64,000 bases of DNA from Bacteroidales bacterium (GTDB lineage: Bacteria > Bacteroidota > Bacteroidia > Bacteroidales > F082), in contig JAKSMU010000009.1 in the NCBI GenBank assembly GCA_024400455.1, positions 60,437-124,436 of the forward strand. Direction: 5' to 3'. The position numbers were made by a program, and so were the translations under genes. How positions within the stretch are numbered: the stretch's first letter is position 1; each line of letters starts with the position of its first letter. Positions 17,167-25,051 of the stretch are shown here, piece by piece. The notes beneath the pieces were generated by a model. The model was not told the DNA's origin and searched no databases. It saw only the letters and a program-made list of their open reading frames with translations.

Positions 17167-17174
17167 CAAAGATA
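17167..17174 (-). promoter_or_regulatory. -7 promoter box for rpsA
   Basis: TATCTTTG on the minus strand, 128 bp before ATG 17038. Confidence 0.6.
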
Positions 17175-17268
17175 CGAAACTTTTTCGTAACTTTTACTGA
17201 TTCAGACAATTATTTTATTTTTGATTCATTTGCTGCATTTGAAACGACAATCTCCAGGCTTTTTTTGC

Positions 17269-17276
17269 TAATTTTG
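17269..17276 (+). promoter_or_regulatory. -7 promoter box for aminotransferase
   Basis: TAATTTTG on the plus strand, 23 bp before ATG 17300. Confidence 0.6.
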
Positions 17277-17299
17277 CGAAATAATTAGCGCTCCAATTC

Positions 17300-18463
17300 A
17301 TGAGTTACCTCGACAAAAACACTCCATTGCCAGTCATCACCGGTTCAATGATCAGCTATTTCAGCAACATGATAAAACTCAAGGGTGGCGTGAACCTTGC
17401 GCAAGGCATTCCTGGGTTCCGTCCCCCAGAGAAACTGCTTGAGATTTTTGCCGATGTCATCAGCCGCACCAACGTTCACCAATACGCTCCCGGCTGCGGC
17501 AACCACCTTTTGCTACAGCAACTGGACAAGAAATATGCGCAACGTGCCGATACCACCAAGATCTTTATTACCAGCGGAGCTACCGAAGCCGTCTCGCTGA
17601 TTTACACCTATTTGCAATCGATTCACGGCAAGGATTTCACGGCAATGAGTTTCTCGCCCGCCTACGAATCGTACAGCAACCTGCCACGTATTTTCGGCAA
17701 CAAATATTGCACCTATAAAGTCAATCCGAACAACTATTTCGATAACGACGACTTCCGCAAGTTCTTCATCAGCAACAAGATAAACCTGATTTTCATTGCT
17801 TCGCCCGGCAACCCTTACGGCAAGACCATCAGCAGGGAGAAACTGAATTATCTTATTGATTTGTGCGAAGAGTTCGGTTCATACCTTATTATAGATTCCG
17901 TTTACAGCGAACTGTACTTCAACGGAGAGCGTCCCTACTACCCTATCGACCGCATCTCGCCCAATGTGTTCTACGCCAACAGCTTTTCAAAAAAATATTC
18001 CATCACAGGCTGGCGCGTGGGTTATTTCCTTTTCCACGAAAAGCATTTCTCACAAATCAGTTTCATCCACGATTACATCGGACTGTCGTCGGCTGCGCCA
18101 CAGCAGCAAGCCATTGCCGAGTTCCTCGATTTGCCTGAATCGGAGACCTGCATCAATGAATTGAGAAACACCATCATTGAAAACTATGATTTTGCCAACC
18201 AACGGCTTGCCAAGGCGGGATTCGAATGTCCGCAAAACGACGGCGGCTATTTCGTTTGGGCGAAACTGCCCGAAAAATGGAACGACAGTCTGCGTTTCGG
18301 TCTTGCGCTCTACGAAAACACGCAAACCGGCGTCATCCCCGGCGTGCATTTCGGCAAGGAATGGAACAGGTACATCCGCATTAACATCGCGCAGCCGAAA
18401 GAAGTCCTGACACAAGGCATCGACAACCTGATTCGGTTCGCGGAGGAGTTTGAAACGTATTAA
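17300..18463 (+). CDS. PLP-dependent aminotransferase, class I/II
   Basis: 387 aa fold-type I aminotransferase. The N-terminus (NLAQGIPGFRPPEKLLEIFA, HQYAPGCGNHLLLQQL) matches the methionine/kynurenine aminotransferase branch (YbdL- or KAT-like). The PLP-binding lysine is in NSFSKKYSITGWRVGYF; the helper Asn/Asp/Tyr positions (SPGNPYGKTI, IIDSVYSEL) and C-terminal carboxylate-binding Arg (YIRINIAQP) are present. It likely transaminates a hydrophobic or sulphur amino acid with a 2-oxo acid; the exact substrate is not decidable. It is divergent from rpsA with its own promoter. Confidence 0.85.
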   Translation: MSYLDKNTPLPVITGSMISYFSNMIKLKGGVNLAQGIPGFRPPEKLLEIFADVISRTNVHQYAPGCGNHLLLQQLDKKYAQRADTTKIFITSGATEAVSLIYTYLQSIHGKDFTAMSFSPAYESYSNLPRIFGNKYCTYKVNPNNYFDNDDFRKFFISNKINLIFIASPGNPYGKTISREKLNYLIDLCEEFGSYLIIDSVYSELYFNGERPYYPIDRISPNVFYANSFSKKYSITGWRVGYFLFHEKHFSQISFIHDYIGLSSAAPQQQAIAEFLDLPESETCINELRNTIIENYDFANQRLAKAGFECPQNDGGYFVWAKLPEKWNDSLRFGLALYENTQTGVIPGVHFGKEWNRYIRINIAQPKEVLTQGIDNLIRFAEEFETY

Positions 18464-18584
18464 AAATCGTTTTTACGTTTTTCTTGACATACAAAGACGC
18501 ACATCCATATGTCTTTACATTCCTTATGGAAACTTTTCTTAAAAAAAACGCTTTCACCCCTTGCGGAATTGGGGCAAAAAGAAG

Positions 18585-18592
18585 TATATTTG
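18585..18592 (+). promoter_or_regulatory. Promoter of the leader peptide/AAA ATPase unit
   Basis: TATATTTG with a TTG-containing -33 region (about 18571); 21 bp before ATG 18614 and 277 bp before the ATPase start. Confidence 0.65.
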
Positions 18593-18613
18593 CAGTGAAA
18601 ACAAAATAAAGAG

Positions 18614-18697
18614 ATGAAAAAAACAATCAATTCACAATCAATTAATTATTCAATCGGCGTTGGTGGCGTTTCCATCAACAGGTTCGTTCTAAGCTAA
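18614..18697 (+). CDS. Possible 27-aa leader peptide
   Basis: ATG with a well-placed promoter opens a 27-codon frame (MKKTINSQSINYSIG, then VGGVSINRFVLS, then TAA). It is Ser/Asn/Ile-rich with a hydrophobic C-terminal half. The position 173 bp ahead of the AAA ATPase suggests a leader peptide or a small secreted/RiPP-like peptide. The only evidence is the promoter and the clean start; conservation has to be tested. A second 17-codon frame (18793-18846) lies further down. Confidence 0.35.
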   Translation: MKKTINSQSINYSIGVGGVSINRFVLS

Positions 18698-18869
18698 GTT
18701 CACATTCAACTTGGTTCATCTTTCTTACTCGAGATTCAAAAATTTCGGGGAGAGAGATTTCGCACTAAAGACATATAAGGATTATGCGTTTATGAAACCA
18801 TGCCAGCCGGCAACCACGGCTGGCACACAAAACTCACCCAATTAACAAAACAATAAAAAGATTCAGGCA
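18698..18869 (+). promoter_or_regulatory. Leader segment with perfect hairpin before AAA ATPase
   Basis: 172 bp without a clear gene. It contains an 8-bp perfect stem TGCCAGCC/GGCTGGCA at 18801-18825 (9-nt loop, no T-run) and a short ATG frame (18793) whose codons cross the hairpin. Function unknown; placement is compatible with translational control of the ATPase. Confidence 0.45.
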
Positions 18870-20594
18870 ATGAAAGCTAAAGAAAACAACGTCAACAACA
18901 CCCTCAGCACCAACGAATTCAACGGAATGACCATCATCGACCGTTTGGAAGCCCTCACCGAAAAGGTCCGCAACTCACAGCTCAAACCAGAACTTTTCAT
19001 CGAAAACGTCGCACTGATTCAGTCGCTGGCCACCTCACTCAATCTCACGCCTTGCCAGGCAGTAATGCTCTGCCCATTCTTTGACAACGCTTTCTCGCAC
19101 CAAAGCAAAAACGACCTCAAGGAGTTTTTTGACTGCAAGGCTTCGGACATCATCCGTTTCCTGACCGACATCGAAGCCCTTGCCATGGCTGGTTACATTG
19201 AAAACCAAAGAAGAGGCGATTCTTTCACCCTCACCGACGAAGCCCAAGAAGCATTCAGTAACAACCGTGGCTTGAAAAAAGACACATTTGAAGGTCTTGA
19301 CAACATTTCTTTCATGAACGCCCTCAATCAGGCCTTTGCCGACAAGCACGAAGGCCGCAGCAGCAAGAACATCTTATTCAAAAAGGTGTTCAGCCTCATA
19401 AAAGGCAACAAACAATTGACCATTGCCAAGAATATGTCCAAACTGAAATTCAGCGATTTAGACCTTATCATTCTCGCAGTTTTCCTTTCCAGGCGCATTG
19501 CCCTGACAGAAGACAACTTGTGTCTGCACTGGCTCAGAAACATTTTCGACGACGAAATGTCGGGCATCACGAAATCATTCCAATCAGGAACTTGCGTCTT
19601 GATTAAGAAAGGTTACATCGAACGCATCGAAAAAGGCAAAAACAAAGGCCGCTACCAACTTACCGACAAAGCCGTCGGCGAGTTCCTTTCGGAATACACC
19701 TCCAACACGTCCATCAACGAGGACGATGACGATGACTTTTTCGGCAACCCGTTTTCGGACGACAACGACAATGACAACGAAAAACAAAGCACAACCATAC
19801 TTCCCGACGACATCAACGCCAAGGAAATGTATTACGGCGCCGACGACCAAAAAGGCATCGATACCTTGAAAAAACTGCTCAGCGAAACACAGTTCAACCA
19901 AGTCGTCAAGAACTTGAAAGAGCGCAAGATGCGCACGGGATTCTGCTGCCTTTTCTACGGCACACCTGGCACCGGTAAAACCGAAACCGTGCTTCAAATT
20001 GCCAAAGCCACCAACCGCAAGGTCATGAAAGTTGACATTTCCAACATCCGCGACCAATGGTACGGCAACACCGAAAAGAACGTGAAGAAGATTTTCGCCG
20101 ATTACGCAGCCATGGCAAAAGGCGAAACGTTGAAACCAATTCTGCTTTTCAACGAAGCCGATGCCATTTTCTCAACCCGCTCAAACAGCGGAAGCTCAAA
20201 CACCTCGAAGACTGAAAACGCCATTCAGAACATCCTTCTCGATGAAATGGAACGTTTCGACGGCATTCTGATTGCCACAACCAACCTTCAAGGCAACCTC
20301 GACGCTGCCTTTGAACGCCGTTTCCTCTACAAACTCGAGTTCCATCAGCCGAGTGTCGAAGCCAAGACTGCCATCTGGAAATCAGTCATTCCAGAACTTG
20401 ACGAGCAAACTGCCATGACTTTGGCAACCGACTACGACCTCAGCGGCGGTCAAATCGAGAACATCTCGCGCAAGACCCTCATTGACCAACTCATCAGTGG
20501 TTCGGCACCAAGTCTTGAGCAGCTCCGTCAGCTCTGCGAGCAGGAAAAACTCCAAAAGGACGCCCCGAAACGTCAGCCTATGGGATTCAAATAA
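18870..20594 (+). CDS. AAA+ ATPase with N-terminal helical/winged-helix region
   Basis: 574 aa. Residues 1-275 are mostly helical and include two winged-helix-like segments (RFLTDIEALAMAGYIENQRR, VLIKKGYIERIEKGKNKGRY). An acidic Asp/Asn linker (about 280-310) leads to one classical AAA+ module: Walker A GTPGTGKT at about 364-371, Walker B ILLFNEADAIF at about 425-435 with Asn in place of the first acidic residue, sensor 1 ATTNLQGN and the Arg-finger FERRFLYKL. The arrangement resembles Cdc48/CbxX-like bacterial remodelers that act on a protein partner. No neighbour suggests a substrate. It has its own promoter and a long leader. Confidence 0.8.
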   Translation: MKAKENNVNNTLSTNEFNGMTIIDRLEALTEKVRNSQLKPELFIENVALIQSLATSLNLTPCQAVMLCPFFDNAFSHQSKNDLKEFFDCKASDIIRFLTDIEALAMAGYIENQRRGDSFTLTDEAQEAFSNNRGLKKDTFEGLDNISFMNALNQAFADKHEGRSSKNILFKKVFSLIKGNKQLTIAKNMSKLKFSDLDLIILAVFLSRRIALTEDNLCLHWLRNIFDDEMSGITKSFQSGTCVLIKKGYIERIEKGKNKGRYQLTDKAVGEFLSEYTSNTSINEDDDDDFFGNPFSDDNDNDNEKQSTTILPDDINAKEMYYGADDQKGIDTLKKLLSETQFNQVVKNLKERKMRTGFCCLFYGTPGTGKTETVLQIAKATNRKVMKVDISNIRDQWYGNTEKNVKKIFADYAAMAKGETLKPILLFNEADAIFSTRSNSGSSNTSKTENAIQNILLDEMERFDGILIATTNLQGNLDAAFERRFLYKLEFHQPSVEAKTAIWKSVIPELDEQTAMTLATDYDLSGGQIENISRKTLIDQLISGSAPSLEQLRQLCEQEKLQKDAPKRQPMGFK

Positions 20595-20623
20595 GTTTTT
20601 TACCGAGGCAATCATTTTTTGCT

Positions 20624-20631
20624 TACCTTTG
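20624..20631 (+). promoter_or_regulatory. -7 promoter box for rpe
   Basis: TACCTTTG, 17 bp before ATG 20649; it lies inside the longer frame that starts at 20619 and so excludes that start. Confidence 0.6.
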
Positions 20632-20648
20632 TAGCAAATTATTTTGTC

Positions 20649-21299
20649 ATGCAAAAAATGATTGCCCCTTCCCTTCTTTCGGCTGATTTCCTGAATCTGG
20701 GAAAAGATGTCGAGATGGTCAACAGCAGTGAAGCTGACTGGTTTCATTGCGATGTGATGGACGGTGTTTTCGTACCGAACATCTCTTTTGGAATCCCTGT
20801 AATTCAAGCGATTAAGAAACAAGCCACAAAGCCTTTGGATGTTCACCTGATGATTGTCAACCCAGAGCATTACTTTGAAGCATTTGCAAAAGCCGGTGCC
20901 GACATCATCACTTTCCACTATGAGGCTTGTACGCATATTCACCGCGCTGTGCAGCAGATTAAAAGTCTGGGCGTTAAAGCCGGCGTTGTGCTTAATCCGC
21001 ACACGCCAGTTTCCGTTTTGGAAGACATCCTTGCCGATTTGGATGTGGTGTTGCTCATGTCGGTCAACCCTGGTTTTGGCGGACAGCAATTCATTGAGCG
21101 CACCTACGAAAAAATCAAGAAACTGCGCAAGATGATTATTGAGCAAGGTGCAACGGCACTCATCGAAGTGGATGGCGGTGTCAACACGAAAAACGCTTCC
21201 GCGCTGTTTGAGGCTGGCGCCGATGTGCTTGTGGCCGGCAATGCCGTCTTCAAGTCGGAAAATCCGGTGGAGACGATTAAACTGTTGAAAATGAATTAA
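20649..21299 (+). CDS. rpe: Ribulose-phosphate 3-epimerase
   Basis: 216 aa TIM barrel that interconverts D-ribulose 5-phosphate and D-xylulose 5-phosphate in the pentose phosphate pathway. Family signatures: IAPSLLSADFLNLG, the catalytic FHCDVMDGVFVPNISFG (metal-binding His/Asp), DVHLMIVNPEHY, the second Asp region MSVNPGFGGQQFI and IEVDGGVN. Start: ATG 20649 (MQKMIAPSLL) or the internal ATG 20658; the upstream extension of the frame is excluded by the -7 box. Confidence 0.96.
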   Translation: MQKMIAPSLLSADFLNLGKDVEMVNSSEADWFHCDVMDGVFVPNISFGIPVIQAIKKQATKPLDVHLMIVNPEHYFEAFAKAGADIITFHYEACTHIHRAVQQIKSLGVKAGVVLNPHTPVSVLEDILADLDVVLLMSVNPGFGGQQFIERTYEKIKKLRKMIIEQGATALIEVDGGVNTKNASALFEAGADVLVAGNAVFKSENPVETIKLLKMN

Positions 21300-21304
21300 A
21301 TGGT

Positions 21305-21405
21305 TTTCGGTTTTCAGTTATCAGTTTTCAGTAAACTGCAAACCGTAAACTGTAAACTGTAAACCTCAAATCTTTAAATCTTAAATCTTAAATCTTTAAA
21401 TCAAA
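21305..21405. repeat. AT-rich 7-bp micro-tandem repeats
   Basis: The spacer between rpe and pepD consists of short tandem units: GTAAACT/GTAAACC repeated three times, then AAATCTT-type heptamers about five times, preceded by TTTTCAGT-type repeats. No coding or RNA signal is seen. Confidence 0.7.
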
Positions 21406-21418
21406 AAAATATCGCATC

Positions 21419-22882
21419 ATGAACGAATGTATCTTAAACCTTGCCCCAAAAGGTATTTGGGAAGAATTCCACGGCATTTTAGGCGTGCCGCGTCCATCGA
21501 AAAGAGAAGCCAAAATGGTGGCTTATTTGGAAAAATGGGCTAAAGACCACAAAGTAGATTACATCAAGGAAGAATGCGGCAACATAATCATGAATGTGCC
21601 CGCTACACCTGGCATGGAAGACCGTCAGACCATCATCCTGCAAGCACACATGGACATGGTTTGCGAAAAGAACAACGATAAAGTCCATGATTTTGAAAAC
21701 GACCCGATCGAGGCCGTCATCAAAGGCGAATGGGTTCACGCCAACGGCACCACCCTTGGTGCTGACGATGGCATGGGCGTTGCCGGCGCTTTGGCCGTCA
21801 TCGCTGACCCGACAGTCGAACACGGTCCGTTGGAGTGCATCTTCACCATCGACGAAGAAACCGGTCTGACAGGTGCCGAAAAACTTGACCCTAAAGACTT
21901 TAAAGGCCGCATCCTCCTCAACCTCGACTCAGAAGACGAAGGCGAAATCTTCATCGGCTGCGCCGGCGGCATGGACACCATCATCAAGATGTGGTACGAA
22001 CTGGAACCGAAACCGGAAAACGCCACCGCTTACCGCGTTACGGTCAGCGGCTTGAAGGGCGGTCACTCGGGCGACGACATCAACAAGAACCTCGCCAACG
22101 CCAACAAGCTTTTGAACCGCATCCTCTTCCAAGCCACGACTTGGTACGACCTTGCTCTTTACGATTTTCAAGGCGGCAACCTCCGCAACGCCATCGCACG
22201 CGAAGCCACAGCCGTTGCTTACATCCCTAACGACTGCATCGAAGGTTTCTTAGCATACGTCAAGAAGGCCGAAGCCGATTTCCGTCAGGAATATCAAGTG
22301 ACCGAACCTAACCTGAAGGTTACGGCAGAAGTCGCTGAAATCCAGCCTGATGTTGTCATCGACGAAATGTCGCAATACGAATTGCTCAACGCATTGTATG
22401 CTTGTCCTCACGGCGTCATCGCCATGTCGCAAACCATCCCGAACTTCGTTGAGACATCGACCAACCTCGCTTCCGTGAAGCGCAAGGAAGGCTTCTTCTT
22501 CATCCAGACTTCACAACGCAGTTCCATAGAATCGTCGAAGGAAGATGTCGCCAACATGGTGGCATCCGTCTTCAACCTTGCCGATGCTGATGTCGAGCAC
22601 ACCGACGGCTACCCAGGCTGGACGCCAAATCCAAATTCAGTGATTTGCGACATCGCCGTGAAATGCTACAAGGAACGTTTCAACAAGGATCCGAAAGTGA
22701 AAGCCATTCACGCCGGTCTGGAATGTGGCCTCATCGGCGACAAGATTCCGGGCATGGACATGATTTCATTCGGCCCTACACTCCGTGGCGTTCACTCACC
22801 TGACGAGCGCTGCGAAATCAAGACCGTCCAGATGTTCTGGGATTTCATGTGCGACATCCTCAAGAATGCTCCTAAGAAATAA
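21419..22882 (+). CDS. pepD: Aminoacyl-histidine dipeptidase (M20 family)
   Basis: 487 aa zinc metallopeptidase of the PepD group, cutting Xaa-His (carnosine-type) and other dipeptides. Ligand signatures in order: AHMDMV (His), GADDGMGVA (bridging Asp), TIDEETGLTGA (catalytic Glu and Glu ligand), NLDSEDEGE (Asp ligand) and GVHSPDERCE (His near the end). The insert dimerisation domain is between. Cytoplasmic; no signal peptide. Followed by a very strong terminator. Confidence 0.95.
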   Translation: MNECILNLAPKGIWEEFHGILGVPRPSKREAKMVAYLEKWAKDHKVDYIKEECGNIIMNVPATPGMEDRQTIILQAHMDMVCEKNNDKVHDFENDPIEAVIKGEWVHANGTTLGADDGMGVAGALAVIADPTVEHGPLECIFTIDEETGLTGAEKLDPKDFKGRILLNLDSEDEGEIFIGCAGGMDTIIKMWYELEPKPENATAYRVTVSGLKGGHSGDDINKNLANANKLLNRILFQATTWYDLALYDFQGGNLRNAIAREATAVAYIPNDCIEGFLAYVKKAEADFRQEYQVTEPNLKVTAEVAEIQPDVVIDEMSQYELLNALYACPHGVIAMSQTIPNFVETSTNLASVKRKEGFFFIQTSQRSSIESSKEDVANMVASVFNLADADVEHTDGYPGWTPNPNSVICDIAVKCYKERFNKDPKVKAIHAGLECGLIGDKIPGMDMISFGPTLRGVHSPDERCEIKTVQMFWDFMCDILKNAPKK

Positions 22883-22900
22883 ACAGAAATTCAACAAGTT

Positions 22901-22935
22901 AGAGTAGTGCCAAATATTTGGCACTACTCTTTTTT
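22901..22935 (+). terminator. Strong terminator after pepD
   Basis: 14-bp perfect arms (AGAGTAGTGCCAAA and complement) with a 2-nt loop and a T-run. Confidence 0.9.
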
Positions 22936-23137
22936 CAACATCATAACCATTTCGGCCACGCCGAAGAAATCCTTCAAAAATCCTTATTCAAAATCATTCA
23001 AAAATCTTTATTTTCTCTTCAATTGATTCTTTTTTCAAACCATAATCTTTTGATTTTTGATAGATTTTTGATTTTGATTTTCAAATGATTTCTTGCCGTA
23101 GGCAATTCAAACAAAACAATTCAAAATCGACAACACT

Positions 23138-24550
23138 ATGAAGAAAGTTATACTTATCGCCGCATTGCTCGGCATGGGTTCCGCCCTGATGGCGCAAGCC
23201 CCACAGAAGTGCAATCTCACAGCAGAAAAAGCACTCGAAAAAGCACAGAAAATCAACCAGCAGAGCCGCTCGGAAAATGATTTCACAGCTTCGCTCGATT
23301 CAATCGTCTGCACAAACGAATGGAACAACTATTCCGAGTCGTACAAATACGACTGGAAAGGCAACAACCTGGTAAAGACGACCTATTCCGAATGGGGCCA
23401 CGACCGTCTCATCAGCACTTATGAAAACGACCTCGTCGCTACAATTGAACACCATTCAAAAGACGTCAACGCCACCGAATGGGAACACACAGCCACCGAA
23501 ATCTACACCTACGATGAAAATGGGAATCTGACCCTCTTTGAATACAATGCCTTCAATTTCGGCGAATGGGGCATCACCGACCGCTATGAATACTCCTACG
23601 ACGAACAAGGCCGTTTAAAAGCCAAACAAACCTGGTGGTTCGACTTCTGGGGCGAAGTGCCACAGCTCCTTCCCAGCAACCGTGAAGAATACAGTTACGA
23701 AGGCAACACCATTACCATCGACGTGTATGGTTATTACTCGGAGACCGAGGAATGGCAACCCACAGCCCGTGACATCAGCACCTACAACGAAGACGGCGAT
23801 TGCAGCGAAGACCTGCAAATGAGTTGGGACGAAGCAACCCAGGATTGGAAGAATGAAGCCAAAAATGTCCACGGCTACGATGCCGAAGGTCATGTCACAA
23901 CCATCACTTACAGCAATTGGGAAGAAGGTGAATGGGTGGTGACAAGCCAGACTGTTGTAGAATATGAAAACGGAAAATTAGTTTCAACAACCACTTCCGA
24001 CATTTACCAGACCGGCGAATTGACACCTTATTTACACGACGAATACGGATATGATGAAGCCGGAAACCGTTCTGTTGTTAATAATTTCTATTACGAAGAA
24101 GGGGAATTGCTTCAAAGCAGCTTCAACGAATGCATCTACGACCTCACGGCAAGCAGCGATGAAATCATGGGCTGCCAAGACGTTTGGAACGGAGTGCTTT
24201 CTGGTTATTTCACCAATGCAGCCGACCCGATCACAGGCATACAGATGGCTAACAAATGGACACAATACAACAGATTTGAATATTACGACAACAGCAGCAC
24301 AACCATCGACGTTTATTATTCAGCCACAACCGGCGTAAACGAAGACGGTGAAGAGATCAGAATTCAAGTTGCAGGTCTCGACGGCAAGATTTACGTCAAG
24401 AGCGACGAACCTGTCGAAGTGAGCATTTACGACATGGCAGGCCGCAACGTGGCCAACCGCAGCCATGTCAGCGAATGTGAAATCAGCCTCAAGGCTGGAC
24501 TTTACATCGTCAAGGCTGGCGATGCCGCCATAAAGGTTGTTGTCAGATAA
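23138..24550 (+). CDS. Secreted YD-repeat-like protein with T9SS sorting domain
   Basis: 470 aa. Signal peptide (MKKVILIAALLGMGSALMAQ), a segment of about 40 helical residues, then repeated YTYDENGNLT / YSYDEQGRLK / GYDAEGHVTT motifs from about residue 60 to 330, resembling Rhs/YD-type beta repeats. The last 70 residues (VEVSIYDMAGRNV, ISLKAGLYIVKAG, AIKVVVR end) fit a type IX secretion sorting domain, so the protein is expected to be exported across the outer membrane and attached to the surface or released. Ligand unknown. The AT-rich spacer upstream (22936-23137) shows no other gene. Confidence 0.78.
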   Translation: MKKVILIAALLGMGSALMAQAPQKCNLTAEKALEKAQKINQQSRSENDFTASLDSIVCTNEWNNYSESYKYDWKGNNLVKTTYSEWGHDRLISTYENDLVATIEHHSKDVNATEWEHTATEIYTYDENGNLTLFEYNAFNFGEWGITDRYEYSYDEQGRLKAKQTWWFDFWGEVPQLLPSNREEYSYEGNTITIDVYGYYSETEEWQPTARDISTYNEDGDCSEDLQMSWDEATQDWKNEAKNVHGYDAEGHVTTITYSNWEEGEWVVTSQTVVEYENGKLVSTTTSDIYQTGELTPYLHDEYGYDEAGNRSVVNNFYYEEGELLQSSFNECIYDLTASSDEIMGCQDVWNGVLSGYFTNAADPITGIQMANKWTQYNRFEYYDNSSTTIDVYYSATTGVNEDGEEIRIQVAGLDGKIYVKSDEPVEVSIYDMAGRNVANRSHVSECEISLKAGLYIVKAGDAAIKVVVR

Positions 24551-24571
24551 GGCAACACCACATCAATGTAG

Positions 24572-24603
24572 AAACGGAGAGACGAGATGCCTCTCCGTTT
24601 TTC
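24572..24603 (+). terminator. Intrinsic terminator after T9SS protein
   Basis: AAACGGAGAG/CTCTCCGTTT stem with a 9-nt loop and T-rich tail. Confidence 0.8.
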
Positions 24604-24620
24604 TTGGTTCGGTTTTTGCA

Positions 24621-24648
24621 GTAGAGACGTAGCGCGCTACGTCTCTTA
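24621..24648. repeat. Palindromic repeat, copy A
   Basis: 28-nt unit: arm GTAGAGACGTAGC, two central bases, and the reverse arm with two end mismatches. Same family as copies at 44096 and 59462. Confidence 0.8.
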
Positions 24649-24660
24649 TCTATTAAAAAT

Positions 24661-24688
24661 CTTCAGACGCTGCACGCAACGTCTCAAC
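24661..24688. repeat. Palindromic repeat, degenerate copy A'
   Basis: A second unit of the same 13-2-13 layout 13 bp after copy A. The right half (GCAACGTCTC) matches the family; the left half has a mismatch (CAGACGCTGC). Confidence 0.55.
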
Positions 24689-24700
24689 AATTCTTATATT

Positions 24701-25051
24701 ATGAAACAATTATTCATTATCGCCGCATTTTTGCTTTTGGTTAGTCCAGTCTTTTCACAAAACAAGGACAAGAAACCCGACGGCATCGACAAGAACGATT
24801 GCACCATTACCGTAAAAGGCAAAACCTACCCTCTGTTTGGGAAAGTGAAAATCGTGGAATCGTTTCCCGACATCAAGGTTCAGATTGTCAGTTCGTTTGA
24901 AGACTTAGATGTCAAGCTTGTCGAATCCTTCCCTGACGATTGCGGGAAAGTGAAAATCGTGGAATCTTTTCCCGATGTCAAGGTTAAAATTGTGGAATCG
25001 TTCCCCGACATCAAGGTAAAACTGGTGGAATCGTTTCCGGGGGTGAAATAG
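24701..25051 (+). CDS. Secreted VESFPD-repeat protein, 7(1)-knot-like family
   Basis: 116 aa. Signal peptide (MKQLFIIAAFLLLVSPVFSQ), a short spacer and then six near-identical units of 10-13 residues, core K-V-K-I-V-E-S-F-P-D, with a D-D-C-G insertion in the middle, preceded by a related strand (TITVKGKTYPLF). This repeat pattern matches the Bacteroidota family I know as the '7(1) septoil knot' domain, a tiny beta protein with a seven-crossing torus knot; biological function is not known. The two central Cys (one before the repeats, one in the insertion) may pair. ATG 24701 is chosen because the signal peptide starts there. The 3' end overlaps the convergent helicase gene by 41 bp. Confidence 0.65.
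   Translation: MKQLFIIAAFLLLVSPVFSQNKDKKPDGIDKNDCTITVKGKTYPLFGKVKIVESFPDIKVQIVSSFEDLDVKLVESFPDDCGKVKIVESFPDVKVKIVESFPDIKVKLVESFPGVK

Noticed and set aside
20382..21146. Minus-strand 254-codon frame
   Set aside because: Antisense to the AAA ATPase end and rpe; no family features.
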